Below are positions 1 through 14,100 of a stretch of DNA of 64,000 nucleotides, one piece after another. How positions within the stretch are numbered: the stretch's first letter is position 1; every line of letters starts with the position of its first letter. A program made the translations under genes and the position numbers. Source of the stretch: Dimorphilus gyrociliatus (taxonomy: Eukaryota > Annelida > Polychaeta > Dinophilidae); assembly GCA_904063045.1 (NCBI GenBank), contig CAJFCJ010000009.1, positions 2,046,968-2,110,967 of the forward strand. Reading direction: 5' to 3'. A model generated the notes under the pieces. The model did no database searches and was not told the origin of the DNA. It saw only the letters and a list, made by a program, of their open reading frames with translations.

Positions 1-668
1 ATAAAAGATTTATAATTTCTCCGGCTTGATTCACATGCATATGATCGATGCATTTTTCCACAATTTTTCTTGCCGTTAATAGAAACATTCGAGATCTGAA
101 CGGATAGAATGAATGGATTGATAGATAAATGAATAAATAACTAATGTAATTACCCGTCATCAATGAGTCTTAAGCATTCGGGACCATGATTTTGAAAATC
201 TTCAACAAGACCTGAACCATTTAAACTTTTTCTTTGACAAATTTTCCAGTAATCAATAACATACTGTATAATTATTATTCAAATTAGTAAATTAGGTTTT
301 AATTAGGTCTTTTCAATGGAAATATTTACACATAATCGGCCCTTCAAATCGATTAGCATGTGACAAACATGCTTAAATTCTCCAATTCCTCCAGAGAAGT
401 CTCTCTGTATTGTTGACAGAAATTTGACTTTGCTATAAGACGTAGAATCATATTTTTAGTAAAATATTCAAACCTTGTTTACATCATTACAAGCATCAAA
501 TATAGATTTATTAAAATTCTTGACTTCTTCTTCAAGAGAGGAGTATTTACAAGTCCTTTCCCAAAACGACGACTCCCCCATTATCCGAATGAAATCTTGA
601 AAAGCAACTGACTGAAAAAGATCTGATTCGTGCTTCTGTAGGCGATGCTTATTGGTCGAGTAGTTGGC
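1..668 (-). CDS. Unrecognised gene, 3' exons (partial, runs off the left edge)
   Basis: Four exons can be joined in one frame on the minus strand: 474-668, 330-404, 154-263 and 1-95. They are separated by 50-70 bp introns with GT..AG ends and consistent phases (0, 0, 2). The reading is continuous across every junction and contains regularly spaced cysteines, for example ERTCKYSSLEEEV, DACNDVNK, FKHVCHMLID, GRLCYVIDYWKICQ, GPECLRLIDDGSRM and VEKCIDHMHVN. The helical, Cys-spaced pattern resembles a secreted or lumenal helical-bundle protein, but I do not recognise the family. The upstream end is uncertain: 668 is a splice acceptor (an in-frame stop lies just before it), so 5' exons should lie in 700-2200, but I could not identify them. 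The 3' end lies outside the window. That these are real exons rests only on frame and splice-site consistency. Confidence 0.5.
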
Positions 669-1242
669 CTATCCCTGCTCAATATTATTCTTCGCGTTAT
701 TGTTAGAGATATTTGCTAATTTTTAATATTACACAATTAAAGATGTACTCATAATTCTACAACATATCTTTGATAACTGAGAAAAAACTGATGGCTTATT
801 CTCAAGAGTTCAGACTTGTAACTACTGTTTATGGTACTGCTCTATAAAGCATTTTTGAGTACTTATCATAAACAACATTGCATTGAAAGCAAGATAAGAT
901 AGCGAAATGATAATAGACTGTTTTGTGATATTTAGTATTTTATATAAAGAAACCTGCCTTTGATGCAAAAATCAAAACTTCCTCATAGCTTTATTTCAAA
1001 CTCGAAATGGCGGTATAGTGTATTCTATAAATAACTTACAAAATGGAAAGTCCCTTTTTTTCCATAGATGCGATAAATTGATAGAAACAGAGTAGTCACA
1101 ATGAAATGTTACGCATTATATATTTAAAATTATTTAGTTTTATTACAAGATGTTATCATTACCAGAGAAAATATTCTACAATTGTTGAATAGAATTTTTA
1201 TGTGTTATTGAAAAACTTTGGACGGAAACGGGAGAAGCAGTA

Positions 1243-1288
1243 AAAGAGAGAGAGAGAGAAGGAGAGAGAATGAAAGAGGGAGGGAAGA
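1243..1288. repeat. GA-rich simple repeat
   Basis: Run of GA dinucleotides grading into an AG/GGA purine tract. Confidence 0.8.
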
Positions 1289-2034
1289 TATAGAAAAACA
1301 TTCATTTATAGTCATACACACGTAAACACAAATAGCACACACAAAAAAAACAAAGATAAATGATTGAAACAAGATATGATTTTATTCTCATATAGACTAT
1401 GATTCATTATATCCATTACATATTTGTTATGATTTCCCCAGCTTCTTTCTTTGGCATAGTTTAAGATATAGAATATGTACCGCTCTATTGTCATTGCTTC
1501 GCTATTGTAAAATGATCTTTTTACGTCATTAGTAATGCTCCTAAAGAAAATAGTCCTATATGTATCAGACTACTTTTTCATACTTTAACAAAAACGTACC
1601 AATTCTTTGCATACCTTTTTCTATACTGATATATATTTTCATCTTTTATTTTATTCTCTCTCTTTAACCCCTGAAGGATTGTTCTGGGAAGAATAAATGA
1701 TCCCTATTGTAGAAATCGTTCCTGCCTCTCCAACGATGATGACAATTAATGTTCTAATTAGATTTACTATTATATATTATATAGGTTAAATGTGTGTATG
1801 CTATCAAGCGAATCAAACTATTCAATTCATAAAAAAACAGGTCATTTTTTAATAGAAAAAGCAAAGAAAAGAGATACTCTTTTCATTAAAATCACAAATA
1901 AGATAGACCTCTATCTTTCTCTCTAAAACAAGCCTATAAAACAAACTTATAACAGATTTTGTACTTTATTCAGTTTTTGGACAAAACTAGAATTCGAGTA
2001 GGAGATAAAAAATATGGATAAAATGTTCGTTAGG

Positions 2035-2035
2035 C

Positions 2036-2068
<33 letters not shown>
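2035..2068. repeat. (GATA)n microsatellite
   Basis: About eight uninterrupted GATA units. Confidence 0.9.
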
Positions 2069-2069
<1 letters not shown>

Positions 2070-2250
2070 AGAAACGTAATGGACAAAATGTTAGATAAAA
2101 ATCTATCCTTTTTTTCATTTAAAATTTCGATTATTTGTCATTTTTATCTTTTAAATAGAACTCTTAATTTCATTTTTATAACAGCAATAACTTTAGTTAA
2201 TTTTTAATATTTAAGATATAAATTGAATAAGATATAGTTACTATCTAAAT

Positions 2251-2475
2251 ATGTTTTTAATGGATGCAAATGCTTCTCTAGGTAACAAAAGGTTATCAAA
2301 GAAAACGAAATTAAAGAAAAGTAAAAGTTCGTCGTCAAAGAATAATGTATTATTAAATAATATAACTTTTTATCGAACAATTGGTATCAAGAATAAACTT
2401 ATATGCTACCAAAGTAATAATCAAGCTATTATTAATAGAGAATCAATTAGAAAACCATTATGGAGAGGACATTAA
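2251..2475 (+). CDS. Possible small basic ORF, 74 aa
   Basis: Open ATG-to-stop frame with a lysine/serine-rich stretch (KKTKLKKSKSSSSKNN) followed by a less biased C-terminus. An AATAAA-type sequence lies about 200 bp downstream near 2680. There is no recognisable domain and no splice evidence, and the composition is close to local AT-rich background. It may be a short orphan gene or a chance ORF. Confidence 0.2.
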   Translation: MFLMDANASLGNKRLSKKTKLKKSKSSSSKNNVLLNNITFYRTIGIKNKLICYQSNNQAIINRESIRKPLWRGH

Positions 2476-2977
2476 ATGCATAAATTTTTTTGTTTAAGTA
2501 TTAGTATATGATAATTATAAATTGAATACAAAAGAAATACCTTATTTCATCCTTTACTTTCTACTATTAGAAATGGAAAATTTGTTACTAAAGCTTATGA
2601 CGAGATCCTTAATAAAAAACAGAGATCATCTAACATAAACAACCTACGAGCGCCGTCTGTTAGAAAAATAACAAACAACTCTTTTAATAAATAAACTTTT
2701 AAACAAATGTTTATTTTAAGAATATGTTAAAATTATTACAATCCAATTCAAATTCTGAAAGTAAAAACTGGTAGAAAAATTCCATAATATCCATCATAGG
2801 TATTTGAGCTAATAATAGAGTGTTTCTTGAAAAGAAATATGTAAAACATATATATATACAGTATATATACAATCTAATAATTTATGCAATAAGTATTTTC
2901 AATGTTGAAACAAACCTTACAGATCAATGTTCAAGATTACTCTTGTAATACTAACCTCTATTTTCGATTTTGGAGTC
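2476..2977. other. Intergenic stretch
   Basis: Nothing coding is seen. A CTCF-like sequence (minus-strand AGACGGCGCTC) lies around 2648-2660, and a short TA repeat near 2850-2870. The 3'UTR of the large minus-strand gene is expected here, although I see no clear AATAAA. Confidence 0.4.
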
Positions 2978-5900
2978 TTAACATAGAATATTCTCACTGA
3001 AATATATTTTGTCCCATTTCTCTTCATCTAAATAAAAATCTAGTTTATGCAAATATCCAATGACAATACAACTCGTCTTAAAATGTCTTATTGCGCTATG
3101 TTTTACTATTTCTTATAAAAACCGATGATTAACTTGTTATGATGATTAAAATTTTTGATGAATTTTTGAGTTTGATTGATAATGTTTTGGTTTTTAGGAC
3201 AGGAAGAATTTTGATTGGGAAGGTAGCTTCTTTTTCCCTCTCCGTTCTTTAACCAACACCAAAGGATTAATTCAAGAATATAATACTTACGTGGCTGTTC
3301 TGTTGTAGTTAATGTTGTTGTTGGTTGTTTGGGGATGCAAAAGTATCCGTTGCCAATATATCCATCTTTGCACATGCAAGAATATCCTGGTTCTGAGTTT
3401 AGGCAGATAGCGTTATCGTTACATTTATGTAACGCTCTCTCACACTCGTTGATATCTATTTGAATAATTAAAAATTATTATGAATTACTAAAAATACAAA
3501 TAATCTCTATACTGACCAACGCACTTGCCATTTACCATCTCACTGCCTTCCGAGCATGTTAAAGGTTCGGTTGGTGCAAAAGGATCCCTTTCGCAAATAT
3601 ACTTAACATTTGGACTATTACAAGATAAAACTGCCCAATAGTATTTGCCATTAAATTCTCTTTCAACAGCACATTTGAGAGGGATTGTTGCTATCAAGGG
3701 ATTGTACCAATTTTCGTATTCATTTAACGATGAACCATCATGCCATTTCCAAGAGATAGCTACAGAACAAAAGAAAAATATATAAACTTTTTCAATATCT
3801 AAATTTCATCTCTTAAATCTACTTACGTCTTCTCTGTAATCCAATAAACGCATAGTCAATGTTGTTCTTCCTCAATAATCTTTGTACGGCATCTTCAGCA
3901 GCTTGACTCTTCATTTAGTGCTCATTTTAGAAATTTAAAATATATCATCTTTAAATTAGCTCACCTTGATTATCACCGGCTTCTTAGATTCAGATTCACA
4001 GTCATCTGCTATACTTAGACAATGATCTCTAGATTCTATTTCATCATCAGTGCAGAGACCTGTTGTTGTTGGTGATGTTTGTGTTGATGCTTCAGTAGAT
4101 GTTGATGTTGTAGATTTTATTACGCACTGTCCGTCTCCCGGTACGTACGGTGGAATGCAGATACATTCATATGAACCTAAGGTATGTCTGCTTAATTCAA
4201 TTTCAATTTAATTTGAAATATACCTGGTATATTTTTGCATATTGCTATTGGTGGACTCTGACATTGGTTATTTGTTATACATTCATTAATATCAACACAC
4301 TCTCCAGCAACCAACTCATATCCTGATCCACACTCTTTAGGTGTTGTCGAAATAGGTGTTGTTGCCAGTGGATCCCTTTCACAAATGTATTTAACATTAG
4401 GAGTATTACAGAAAAATGGTTTCCAATTATAAGTTTGCCCATCTTCATTAACAGCCTCAATTACGCATGCGAAGAATGGAAGATGGAAAGTTCCTGGTTT
4501 CCATGCATTATATGATCCTAAATATTCGTTATTCCACCATTTCCATTTATTGGCATCTTTCTCTAGTCCAATATATCCACTTTGTATGTTGTTCAAACGA
4601 AGGAAAGAGCTAACAGCCAATTGTGTTTGACGATTCTATCAAAAGATAAGTTGATATTCAATTAGAGATGAAGATATGGAAAATAGATAAAGAAAGGAAA
4701 TTAACCTCAATTATAACAGGTTTCTTAGCTTTAGTATAGCAGTCATCTTCAATACTAATACATTTATCATTAACTCCCATTTCGCTTTCTTCACATTGAA
4801 CTAGTTACATTTTTTATTTTAAAAAAGGCGTATTAATCAATAATCTTAATGTGATGTTATCTACCTGAACTAGTTGTTGTTGTTGGAGCTTCTGTTGTTG
4901 TTGTCATAGTTGTTGTAGGAGCTACACATTCGTCACCAATTTTCTCGTACGGTGGAAGGCACGCACACTCAAAAGTTCCTAAGAAATAGTTATTTAATTT
5001 TCACTTATTTTATATTTCAAGTAGTGATACCTGGTTTATTGGAGCATATAGATATCGGTGGACCTTGACAGGGATTGCTTAAGCACTCATCAATGTCGAT
5101 GCAATCTCCATCAACCAACTGATAACCAGGCGAACATGTCTTAGGAGTTGTGGGCGCTACTGTCTCTGTAGGATCTCTAGTACAGAAGAAGGGAAAATGA
5201 GATAGAGAGCACAAGAATGCTTGCCATTTCATGACACCAATCTCGCCATTTGCAATAGCACAGCTCATCTGGGGGGGTGCATTAGTTCCACTGGTATCGA
5301 AACTTGAATAATCAAGTGGACTATTATCCCTCCATATCCATTCTCCGTTGATCTTATTTATACCAATATAGCCAAGACGTTGATTAGTAGCATCCATTAA
5401 TCTTTGAAGTGCTTCCTCTATAGCTTTACTCTGATGGAAATGAATTATAGTTATTGTAAAATATAGAAATTTTCGCAGCAAACCTTAATCATTATTGGTT
5501 TCTTTCCTTTACTATAACAATCATTTTCGACGCTAATACATTGTCCATTAACTCCTATTTCTGTATCTTCACAATCGGCTGCAGTATGAAACAGTGTTAT
5601 AAAATATGTAAAGAAAAGTAACGATATCTGTTTAATCAACCTCCAGGAGTAGTTGTTGTTACAGTTGTTGTTGCTGTGGTAGTCGCTGGTAGAGTACATA
5701 CTTTACCATCCCCTTTGTAAGGATTAATACATAAGCAGTGATATCCACCTGAAGCACAATTAAAGGGATAAAATTATTTATGAATTATTCATTTTAGAGA
5801 AATAACAAAAATATAACCTGGTGTATCCAGGCATTTTCCTGCAGGTTCAGGAGCGCAATCGTTATCTCCATTTGTGCATTCATTAATATCTATTCAAGGC

Positions 5901-8121
5901 AATCGTAAAGACAAGTTAAACAATAATCACTAACTTCCAATAATTTTAGCTTACTTTGACAAACTCCATCAATGTTTTCGAATCCCGGTTGGCATGTTAT
6001 AGGTTCTGGAGTAGTAGTTGGTTCTGAACCTTCGTATTCGCATAAATATTCAAATGGAAGAGAACACGGGAAGCTCCTCCAATCTACATAAAGAACGCTG
6101 TAAAACAATTTTAACAAAACATTTTGATTGCGTTCTAAAGAAAAATTTTAATAAGGAACTTACGCATTGCTCATGATAACACAAGTTAGAATTGGATTAT
6201 TGAAGATAGGTTGATTTACACCAAAGTCATCAAAGAGATTTTCCCTGTTTTCTAAAGACCATTTAGAACCGTCGGCCCAGGTGAAAACAGACTTTCCGAT
6301 TCCATCAAGTGTAAGACCAATGAAAACATTTTGAATATTCCTCTCCTGAAGGAAGCTTTCAGCCAATATATTTGTGGCCTCATCGACTATTGAGAGGGGT
6401 TTCATACCATGCTCTGCACAATCTTTTCTAATGCACATACATATGTTTTCCTTGAATTGGCAATCGTCAGGGCATTCTAGGGAAAAATTTATGCTCTCTA
6501 AGTGAAAAAATTTCCAATATTAAAATAAAATTACGTATAGGTGCCTGTGTAGTTGTCGGTGGAAGAGTGGTTGTTGGTGGAATAAGAGTACACTGAGTTC
6601 CATCACCTTCATATCCGGCTTTACATTCGCATGTATAAGATCCTTGTGCGTTAATACAATTAGCATTTTCATCGCAATCGTGAGTACCACTGCATTCATC
6701 AATATCAATACATTCCTTCTTATCATTCATTTGGAAACCACTGTGACAAATACAGTCATAAGTTCCAATATCATTAACACAGGATGCATTTGGACCACAG
6801 TCAACAGTGTCACATTCATTAATGTCATCACACTTATCTTTTCCATCACCTTTGAACCCATCTTTGCATTTGCATTCATAAGTTCCAGGTTTATTTGTAC
6901 ACTCAGCTTCATTGTGGCATGTGTGTAAGTTTTCATTGCATTCATTGATATCTATGTACACAATGAGGAGGTCAGTTTTAAGATTAAAAAGCTTGTTTGA
7001 TAATACCTTCGCATTTTAAATCTGAATTTCTTCTATATCCATTGGGACACGGCGGAGCTAATACATAAAAGTAAAAATATCTGATTACACTCACACTATC
7101 AATATAACAAAAGATGTACTTACGTTCTTTACATTCAAAACCATCACCTTGAAAACCAGGTTTACAAACACAACTGTAACCTGGACTTTCATTAAAGCAA
7201 TCAGCATTGTTGCTGCATTTATCACTTCCATCATCACATTCATTAATATCGGTACATGATCCATCATCTTGCATTTCATATCCACTCTTGCAACTGCATT
7301 TTTGGATGCCTTCTGAATTTGAGCATATTTCATTGTCTCCTGTACAGCCTGGGAAATTTGAACATTCAGCTTTCTGTCCGGGTTTGCATTCGCATCTTTT
7401 TTTACAATCTTCTTGTAGCCACTTCTCTCCCAACTAAATATTTTAGTTTATGAATATGTTAATTACATTGTATGTATATATATATATGCCTAATTTAATT
7501 TAACCTTATAAATTGTACCATCAGCACCAGTACAATCTGTATTGCAGTTACTTGGCAATACGCATTCGTTGTCAATCATAACAAATCCAGTCTTACAAAC
7601 GCAAGAGTCAACATCTGGTTCATCGCAATTTGGATCACCCTAAATTGATATTTTTTTTTACGATTCATCATTAATATATGATTTAGCTTATTATTTTAGG
7701 CTTACATTTGGATGTTCGCATGTTGGTGGACAACCTGGAGCATTCTTTTTATATTCCATATTTGCGGGACAGTCAGTAGCTATAGAAATAGATGTGTTTA
7801 CATTTTAAAAAGTTCTTTAAAAAATGAATATTAAGTTACGGCAATTTGCTTCCTCTCTCCAATCTGGATTGTAATTATCAATGACATTATTACAAGCTTC
7901 GACAAACTTTTCAACAGCTGAACACAATGACACAGTTTGCTCATCATTGACAATGCATAAATCGTAGACGCATTCATCGTAGAAGGTTATCGCATCTATG
8001 TTAGGCTTGGCAATACATTGTGAAAATACACCAGTGCTATCTTTAATTATTGAACATAAACGTTTGGCTTCCGCATATTCTGCATCAGTACATTCGGGTC
8101 CAGGTTCAGTTGGTGGTTTAC

Positions 8122-8160
<39 letters not shown>

Positions 8161-11100
8161 TAATAATCACTTTAACAAGTTAATATAGCTATACTAAACT
8201 GTTTTGGACAATCGTCACAAGGTACCTCGTAGCTATTACCCAATTGAGGATATCTCTTTTTACCTCTTCTACCATGTGGCTTTCCTGGTACTGGATTTCC
8301 TGCTTTATCTCTATAATCGTTTGTCTTATCACCATTGAAATCACCGCAGATGCCGCACATTCTAATTAAGTGAAATAGAGTATGATATGGGTTTAAAACA
8401 AAAATGTACATTAGTACTTATTCTTATAGTTTGGTGGAATATGGATTTGTGTATTTGTTCTACCATCAAAAGTGACAACGAGGCCAAAAGTTGTTTTTAC
8501 TACTGCATAACTTCTCCTTCCTCTCCTCTTTTTGTATATTTTCAAACCCTTTGCCCTATCTCTAAATGATCTAATTATTCTCCTGCCATTAACGATTATT
8601 TTCAATCCTTGATCTAGTCTTATCTTGTAACCAAAAACTTCAATATCAACATATTTTGTCCAAGACACATCTCTATTCCTTCTACCAGGATATTTCCAGT
8701 TTCTGGCAAAAACTTTAAAGTTTGGCAAGTTTTCTTGCTCCTCTTTTGGACAAGGTCTAGAGTTTTAACAATTTTATTTGAAATACAGGTCAAGGTGAAT
8801 ACTCGTATGCACTTACTCGGCCAAAGTATATTTACAAGTACCCATAAAGTCCAAACGAGCTCCATCAAATGTTTTATAGTGAGGATCACCAGAAGCTTGA
8901 CACCACGCAGCCTTTTCGCATTTCTTAACTCCCTTGTCGTTTATTAAAGTGAAACCAGGATAGCACACGCAGAAATATCGGCCAGGTTTATTAATGCATT
9001 TCATATTTGCACCGCAAGGTTTGCTTAGACATTCATTAATATCTGTAAAAGATGTTTAATAATTAATACTCTTTGTTTATGCTCATTTACTTTTATCTTC
9101 TTAAATAAAGTTTAACCTTCGCAAGGACCATTTGGTAAGACTTTTCTTTTATATCCAGGGTCGCAAGGTATGACTAATTTTAAAAAATTTTAGTGCAGAA
9201 TTAGTATATTTAGTAACAATAGCATCAAATTTTATGTAAAAACCTTCGGTACAAATGATACCATCTCCAGTGTAACCAGCATTACAAGTACATTCATAAG
9301 TACCAACTTTATCTCTGCATGTTGCCTTTTCATGACATTTATTCAAATCATCGTTAGCGCATTCATCAATATCTAAATAAAATATTTTTATATACTAAAT
9401 AGTTAATTGGTCTTTACTTATGTATCAACTTACTTGTGCATTTTCCAGCGATCATTTCATAGCCTTTTGGACAGTGGCATCCTCTAACTCCATCTTTGAT
9501 TTTGCAAATAGCCAATGATGGGCAAGCTGGTAGTGAAGTCTTGCTAAATTTTCCATTGGCTTGACATACATATTTGTATTTACAATCATTTGTAATATAT
9601 CCATCACCGACCTAAAAATATATGAAAATGCTAGTTTTAGAATTACCCTGAAAAGGTATTCCTTACGGAAAAGTATCTATCATCAGGAGCCGTACAACCG
9701 CATTGATCCTCTTTAACACATTTATCACCGCTGAGAACATAGCCTGTATTACATTGACATCCTTCCACAGGTTCAGCATCGCAATTATCAGGATTATCGT
9801 CTGGGTTTGCGCAAGTAAGAGGACAGCTTGATGAGGTTGGTGAATATGAGCTATTTGGTCCGCATGGTAATGCTTTAAAACGAATAAATTCAAATTTTTA
9901 GGAAATCTTTCAAGCGGAAGAATAAAGTATAATTACGGCAGAAATTGGCTCTTCTCCATAGAACATTTTTTCCTGCTTGTTGTTCGCAGAGAACCGCTAA
10001 TGTTTCTAATGCTTTGCAGAGCATATCATCGGTTTTAGCCAAGCATAAATCGTACGTGCACTCTTCGTAAAGCTTTTTACAAGTAATATTAATAAGGCTT
10101 TAATTCAATTTTCTACAAGAAATACTTACATCATTAACTAGGGATGGATCTTGACTATTCAATATATTGATACAATCTTTGAAAGGTCCTTGAACATTCT
10201 TAATAATACCACATTTGTTGTTTCCTGAAATTTCTGCCATTTCATCTTCATCACAGTTTGGCTGAGGATCATCTGGTTTTTTACAAGCAGCTTCTCCATA
10301 CTGATCTGGTACTTCCCAACTATTTCCAATCTTTGAATATCTTCTCCTTGTAATTTTACGTCCTCTTCTATCAAAAGTAACAATGTCTGGTACTACGATA
10401 TTTCCATTGGAATCAGAGTAATCATCATTTCTGTTTCCATTGTAATTACCACATAAACCGCACATACCACTGAAATTAGTCATTGCCTTAATAAGTTAAA
10501 TGAATTTCTCTCAAAGTTATAACTTACATATTTTTATAAATATCTGGTATTTTAACATAAACTGACGATCTACCATCGAAACTCACTTGAAGACCGAAGG
10601 TTGTTGTAAGTTTAACAAATCGACCACTGAACTTTATTAAAAGACCAGGTGCTCCTGCCAATGCTTTTATTGGTAAATTATAGGCCTTTGGATTTTCCTG
10701 TTTCATATTTTGTTTGTGTGTTTTAATTTATTAAAGTTAGATGCAAAATAATAAAAACTTACAGCAACAAAGCCGGTATCTATCTTCTTTAAAGTAGAAA
10801 TGATAACCTTTCGTTTTTGATCCAATTTAATTTCATAACCGTAAACTTGAACGACAACGTATTTTGTGTATGAAACGGTTGTCTTTCTTCCTCTATGCTC
10901 ATTCTTTACTTCAACGTTAAACATTGGAACGCTAACTTTTTCGGATTTGGGGCAAGGTTTAACCAATGTATAGCGGCAAATACCCATAAAATCGATTTTA
11001 GCTCCATCAAAAGTCTTGTAATGGGGATCTCCCGAACCCTTACACCATGCAGATCTTGAACATGATAATTTACCATTAATTAATCTTTTTTGATAACCTC

Positions 11101-14100
11101 TTCTACATCTACATGTAAAACCACCAATTCTATTGATACAGTAAGAATTTGGAGGGCAGTCATCAGTTTTTAATTGACATTCGTTGACGTCTTTGCAAAC
11201 TTTAGCTCCGTTTTCCATTCTGAATCCATCATTACATTCACATTTATAAGAGCCTATAATATTGACACATTTATGTGGGCAGACACTTGGAGTTTGCTTG
11301 CATTCATCTACGTCTTCGCATTTATTGTCCTTGTTGACGAATCCTTTACGACATATGCAATCATATCCCCCAACCTTATTTTTACATTCAGCCTCTGGAG
11401 GACAAACCGCAGCTATTTGATCATCATCGCTCGATACAGTTTTACATTCATTGATATCCTCGCAATAAGTCTGACCATCTCCTGCATAACCAGATTTGCA
11501 TTTACATTTTCTTTCCCCATCTTCAATACCACATTCTGCCAAAGTATGACAAACAACTTGATCTTCTTTGATCTCACCTCCTTGAGAACAGGTGTACTTT
11601 GTGCCACATTGACTGTCACCCCAAGTTTCTCCAAGCTGTTTATACATACCATCTGCGGTCATGCAACCACATTCCGTTTCTGGCACACAGTCTGTTCCTG
11701 ATTGAACGAAACCAGGATTACAAACACAACCATCGCTAGGTGCAACTGTACAAGTTTTAGGAGCTTCAGGATCTTGACATGTTGATGGACAGGCTGGTGC
11801 GTTAGCTTCATAATGCATGTTTGGTCCACAAGGTAGAGCTATTTACATGAAAAAAAGTATAGAAGGAACATTAAACTTTAAGAACATATTTAAAGAGTTT
11901 TAAAAGTAAACTTACGGCAGAATGTTGCTGTTCTCCAACTGACTTCGATACCATTAGCTTTGCAAGAGTCAGCATAACTTTGAAGAGATTGACACAAATC
12001 AGTTATTTTTCCCTGTGCAGCGCAAACATCCATCTTACAACTTTCGAAATGATCAGTAATAGGCGTACTGGCATGGCATGCTTTAAAAGCTTCCATATTT
12101 TTTAGGCGACCACAAAAGTTATTTCCTTCGTATTCAGCCATTTCGGCAGTTGTACAGGAAACGTCATCATCATCCTCAGGTTTCAAGCATCTATAATTTG
12201 AATTTATATTCGAAAATTTTTAGTTTAAAGCATTCAAATTAAACTTATTAACTCACTGTTCATTGGCTGAATTGGTTGTATCGTCTGGTACTTCCCAACT
12301 GTTACCAATTTCAAAATATGGTTTCTTAACTGACAATCCCTTAGGATAATAATCATCTCTTGCCTTTTGGAAAAAATGGACAAATTAAAATCATTTACAT
12401 ATGTATTAACTCTATATTGTTAATTATTAATTATCTTTAGCTTACGTTTCCATTCCAGTTTCCACAAAGACCGCACATTTTGTTCTGATATTGAGCTGGT
12501 AGTTTAACAACAGCCATATGGTTTCTCTCAAAGCTAACTTGAAGACCGAAATCGGTTGATACAACCAAACGATAACCGCATTGGAGTACAACCTTCAATT
12601 TGCCGTCTAAGTATTCAACAGTGGGATTAACTCTAATTCCATTGACGAGAACAACACGATTTTTCATTAGGCGAATAGTGTAGCCATACACTTTTACATC
12701 AACAATTTTAGTATGAGCAACTTTTTTACTGCTTCTGTGCTCGTTTTTAACTTCGACATCGAATTTTGGCAAAGTTCCTACTTTGTCAGTGCAAGGTTTG
12801 GCAAGTGTATATTTACATGTTCCTTGGAAATGGATCATAGCTTTGTCAAAAGTTCTATAATGGGGATCTCCCGAAGCTCTACATTCTCCGGCAACTGTAA
12901 GTTTGTTAATAATTTAATAAAAGTTATCCGTTGTTTATTCACTTATCCCTACTTCCGCATGAAAGAACGCCTCCAATGATCTTTGGTGTTCGTCCTCCTT
13001 GACAAACACATCTGGAACCACCTCTATCGTCAATACATCTTGCTCCACTACCACATTTAAGCTTACCAGTTTTACCTAATCAAAATTATCATTTAAGTCT
13101 ATTATGATGTCATTAATAAATATTTAATACAAACAATCAGTGCTACGGATATAGTCAACTCTAGCTTCGCAAACATAGCGAACACGTGTACCACAATCTA
13201 TACTCTCCCACTCTCCAGCATCGTTCCCGACAGATAGGAAAGCAGCGCAAGCTTTTGATAAAACGGTCTCTGCCTCCTCAGACGACCTAAGCCAGTTTTT
13301 GTAAGACTGAAAAATGGATTTTTTTACAAAGTTAAAGCTATTCTCTGATTATTAGATCAATTTAGTTCTTACTCCGTATTTAGTTCCGTCAAACCATCTC
13401 CATTGATTTCCTGATGACTGAGAAGAAGTTCCCCAGCCCCAGCCCCATCCCCAACCATGCCATCCTCCTGTGTTTCCAGACGAGGAACCAGTTTTCTTAA
13501 GACCAATCCATGCTTTTGAACTAACTGTTGCTTCTTGTCTAACAAAGAAAAAATTACTCGAATGAATATACTGTATTTACTATGAGATGAAATGTACTTA
13601 CAATATTTTTTGGACAAAATTTGATTCATCACTATTGCTAATACTTGCCAATGTTCCACCAGCAGCTTTACAAAGTTCATTAGCATCGCTTTGAGATTTA
13701 GTATCAGTGGAAACTCTGTAACATTTACCACCGTATGTCTTCCATCCAGTTGGGCAATCGACTGAAATTTTTCATTAGGTAAGATTGAATGAAAGTAAAT
13801 ATATTTAATATATCAACATACTATCAATTCGATAATCGTTACGTCCTCTGTATTCGCAAACAAAACCTCTCTTGTCAGAACATCGGCCGATATTCCATTT
13901 ATGATTAGAACTTGTTGCGTAACCGCAGTCCAACGTGTTACTTCTACTTGGCTATTAAGATAAGGTGTATGATTGAACACGTACATATTTCATAATAGAA
14001 TGAATTTATTATATACTTGATTAGTATTCCAGTATGTTCTTCCTGAAACAGTTCTCTTTTGACATCCAAGTATCCATTCAAATCTACCTTCCTTATATCT

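Larger units (their letters stand above)
669..2250. other. Intergenic or 5' non-coding stretch
   Basis: No supported coding region. It should contain the undetected 5' exons and promoter of the gene at 1-668. It holds a GA-rich purine tract (1243-1288) and a short GATA microsatellite (2035-2068). The only open frame, on the minus strand at 1312-1494, has no coding character. Confidence 0.5.
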
